Positions 39,653 through 39,670 of a stretch of 39,670 nt of DNA are shown here, one piece after another. A program made the position numbers and the translations under genes. Each line of letters starts with the position of its first letter. Position 1 is the first letter of the stretch. This DNA is from Oscillospiraceae bacterium (GTDB taxonomy: Bacteria; Bacillota; Clostridia; Oscillospirales; Oscillospiraceae): positions 1 through 39,670 of the forward strand of contig JAAWNQ010000018.1 in NCBI GenBank assembly GCA_022799035.1, in the 5' to 3' direction. Below the pieces are notes generated by a model. That model was not told the DNA's origin. It did no database searches and was given only the letters and a program-made list of their open reading frames with translations.

Positions 39653-39670
39653 GACAGCCCCGGGGCTGTC
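39653..39670. other. Palindrome at the window edge
   Basis: GACAGCCCCGGGGCTGTC is a perfect 18-bp palindrome ending at the last base; probably the stem of a terminator cut by the window. Confidence 0.5.

Overview
This window reads as chromosome from a strictly anaerobic, spore-forming, GC-rich Firmicute, most likely a gut member of the Oscillospiraceae (Flavonifractor/Pseudoflavonifractor/Lawsonibacter-like). That placement is an inference from gene content: oxygen-sensitive class III ribonucleotide reductase, Spo0A, SpoIVB, YlbJ, a SpoVB-like flippase, a group-B-type [FeFe] hydrogenase, strong GGAGG ribosome-binding sites and frequent TTG/GTG starts. I see no rRNA or confident tRNA gene, CRISPR array, phage module or transposase.

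Layout. 1-2.8 kb: nrdD (5' end outside the window) and nrdG, separated by extragenic palindromes. 2.9-5.7 kb: a TIGR04255-type protein, then an AT-richer pair (small membrane protein and a VanZ-domain protein) bracketed by copies of a GGGACGGTTC repeat. 5.9-7.7 kb: a MarR regulator and MATE efflux pump in one operon, with a consensus promoter carrying two identical-type operators. 7.8-9.8 kb: nicotinamidase-like hydrolase plus nicotinate phosphoribosyltransferase (NAD salvage). 9.9-13.7 kb: an AT-richer surface-protein island with an S-layer-homology protein (its frame continues past a TGA), a secreted protein, and a divergent ECF sigma factor / DUF4367-like membrane protein / secreted protein operon. 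13.8-15.8 kb: spo0A and spoIVB. 16.1-19.7 kb: Bax-inhibitor-1 protein, CtpE-like P-type ATPase, small membrane protein. 19.9-24.5 kb: ROK glucokinase, phosphopantetheinyl transferase, OmpR-type two-component system. 24.5-25.5 kb: a 1-kb gene-free stretch with a candidate pseudoknotted structured RNA, REP-like palindromes and a second hairpin-rich segment. 25.5-27.1 kb: DegV protein and TetR regulator, divergent, with face-to-face overlapping promoters on one operator. 27.3-34.8 kb: ylbJ, a Cys-rich small protein, asparaginase, [FeFe] hydrogenase, P-loop ATPase, GNAT, SpoVB-like flippase. 35-39.6 kb: ptsI-nagB-nagA, then a free-standing EIIA-Glc and an HPr with Arg at position 46.

How the parts fit: the right end joins general PTS phosphotransfer with amino-sugar catabolism. 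The centre carries sporulation control. The two AT-richer segments look like acquired or fast-evolving cell-envelope modules.

Three repeat families recur: GTAGGG-type REP-like palindromes, a ~100-130 bp MITE-like element (three copies, each just behind a stop codon), and the GGGACGGTTC repeat. The strongest candidate for something not explained by protein genes is the structured RNA at about 24508-24738.
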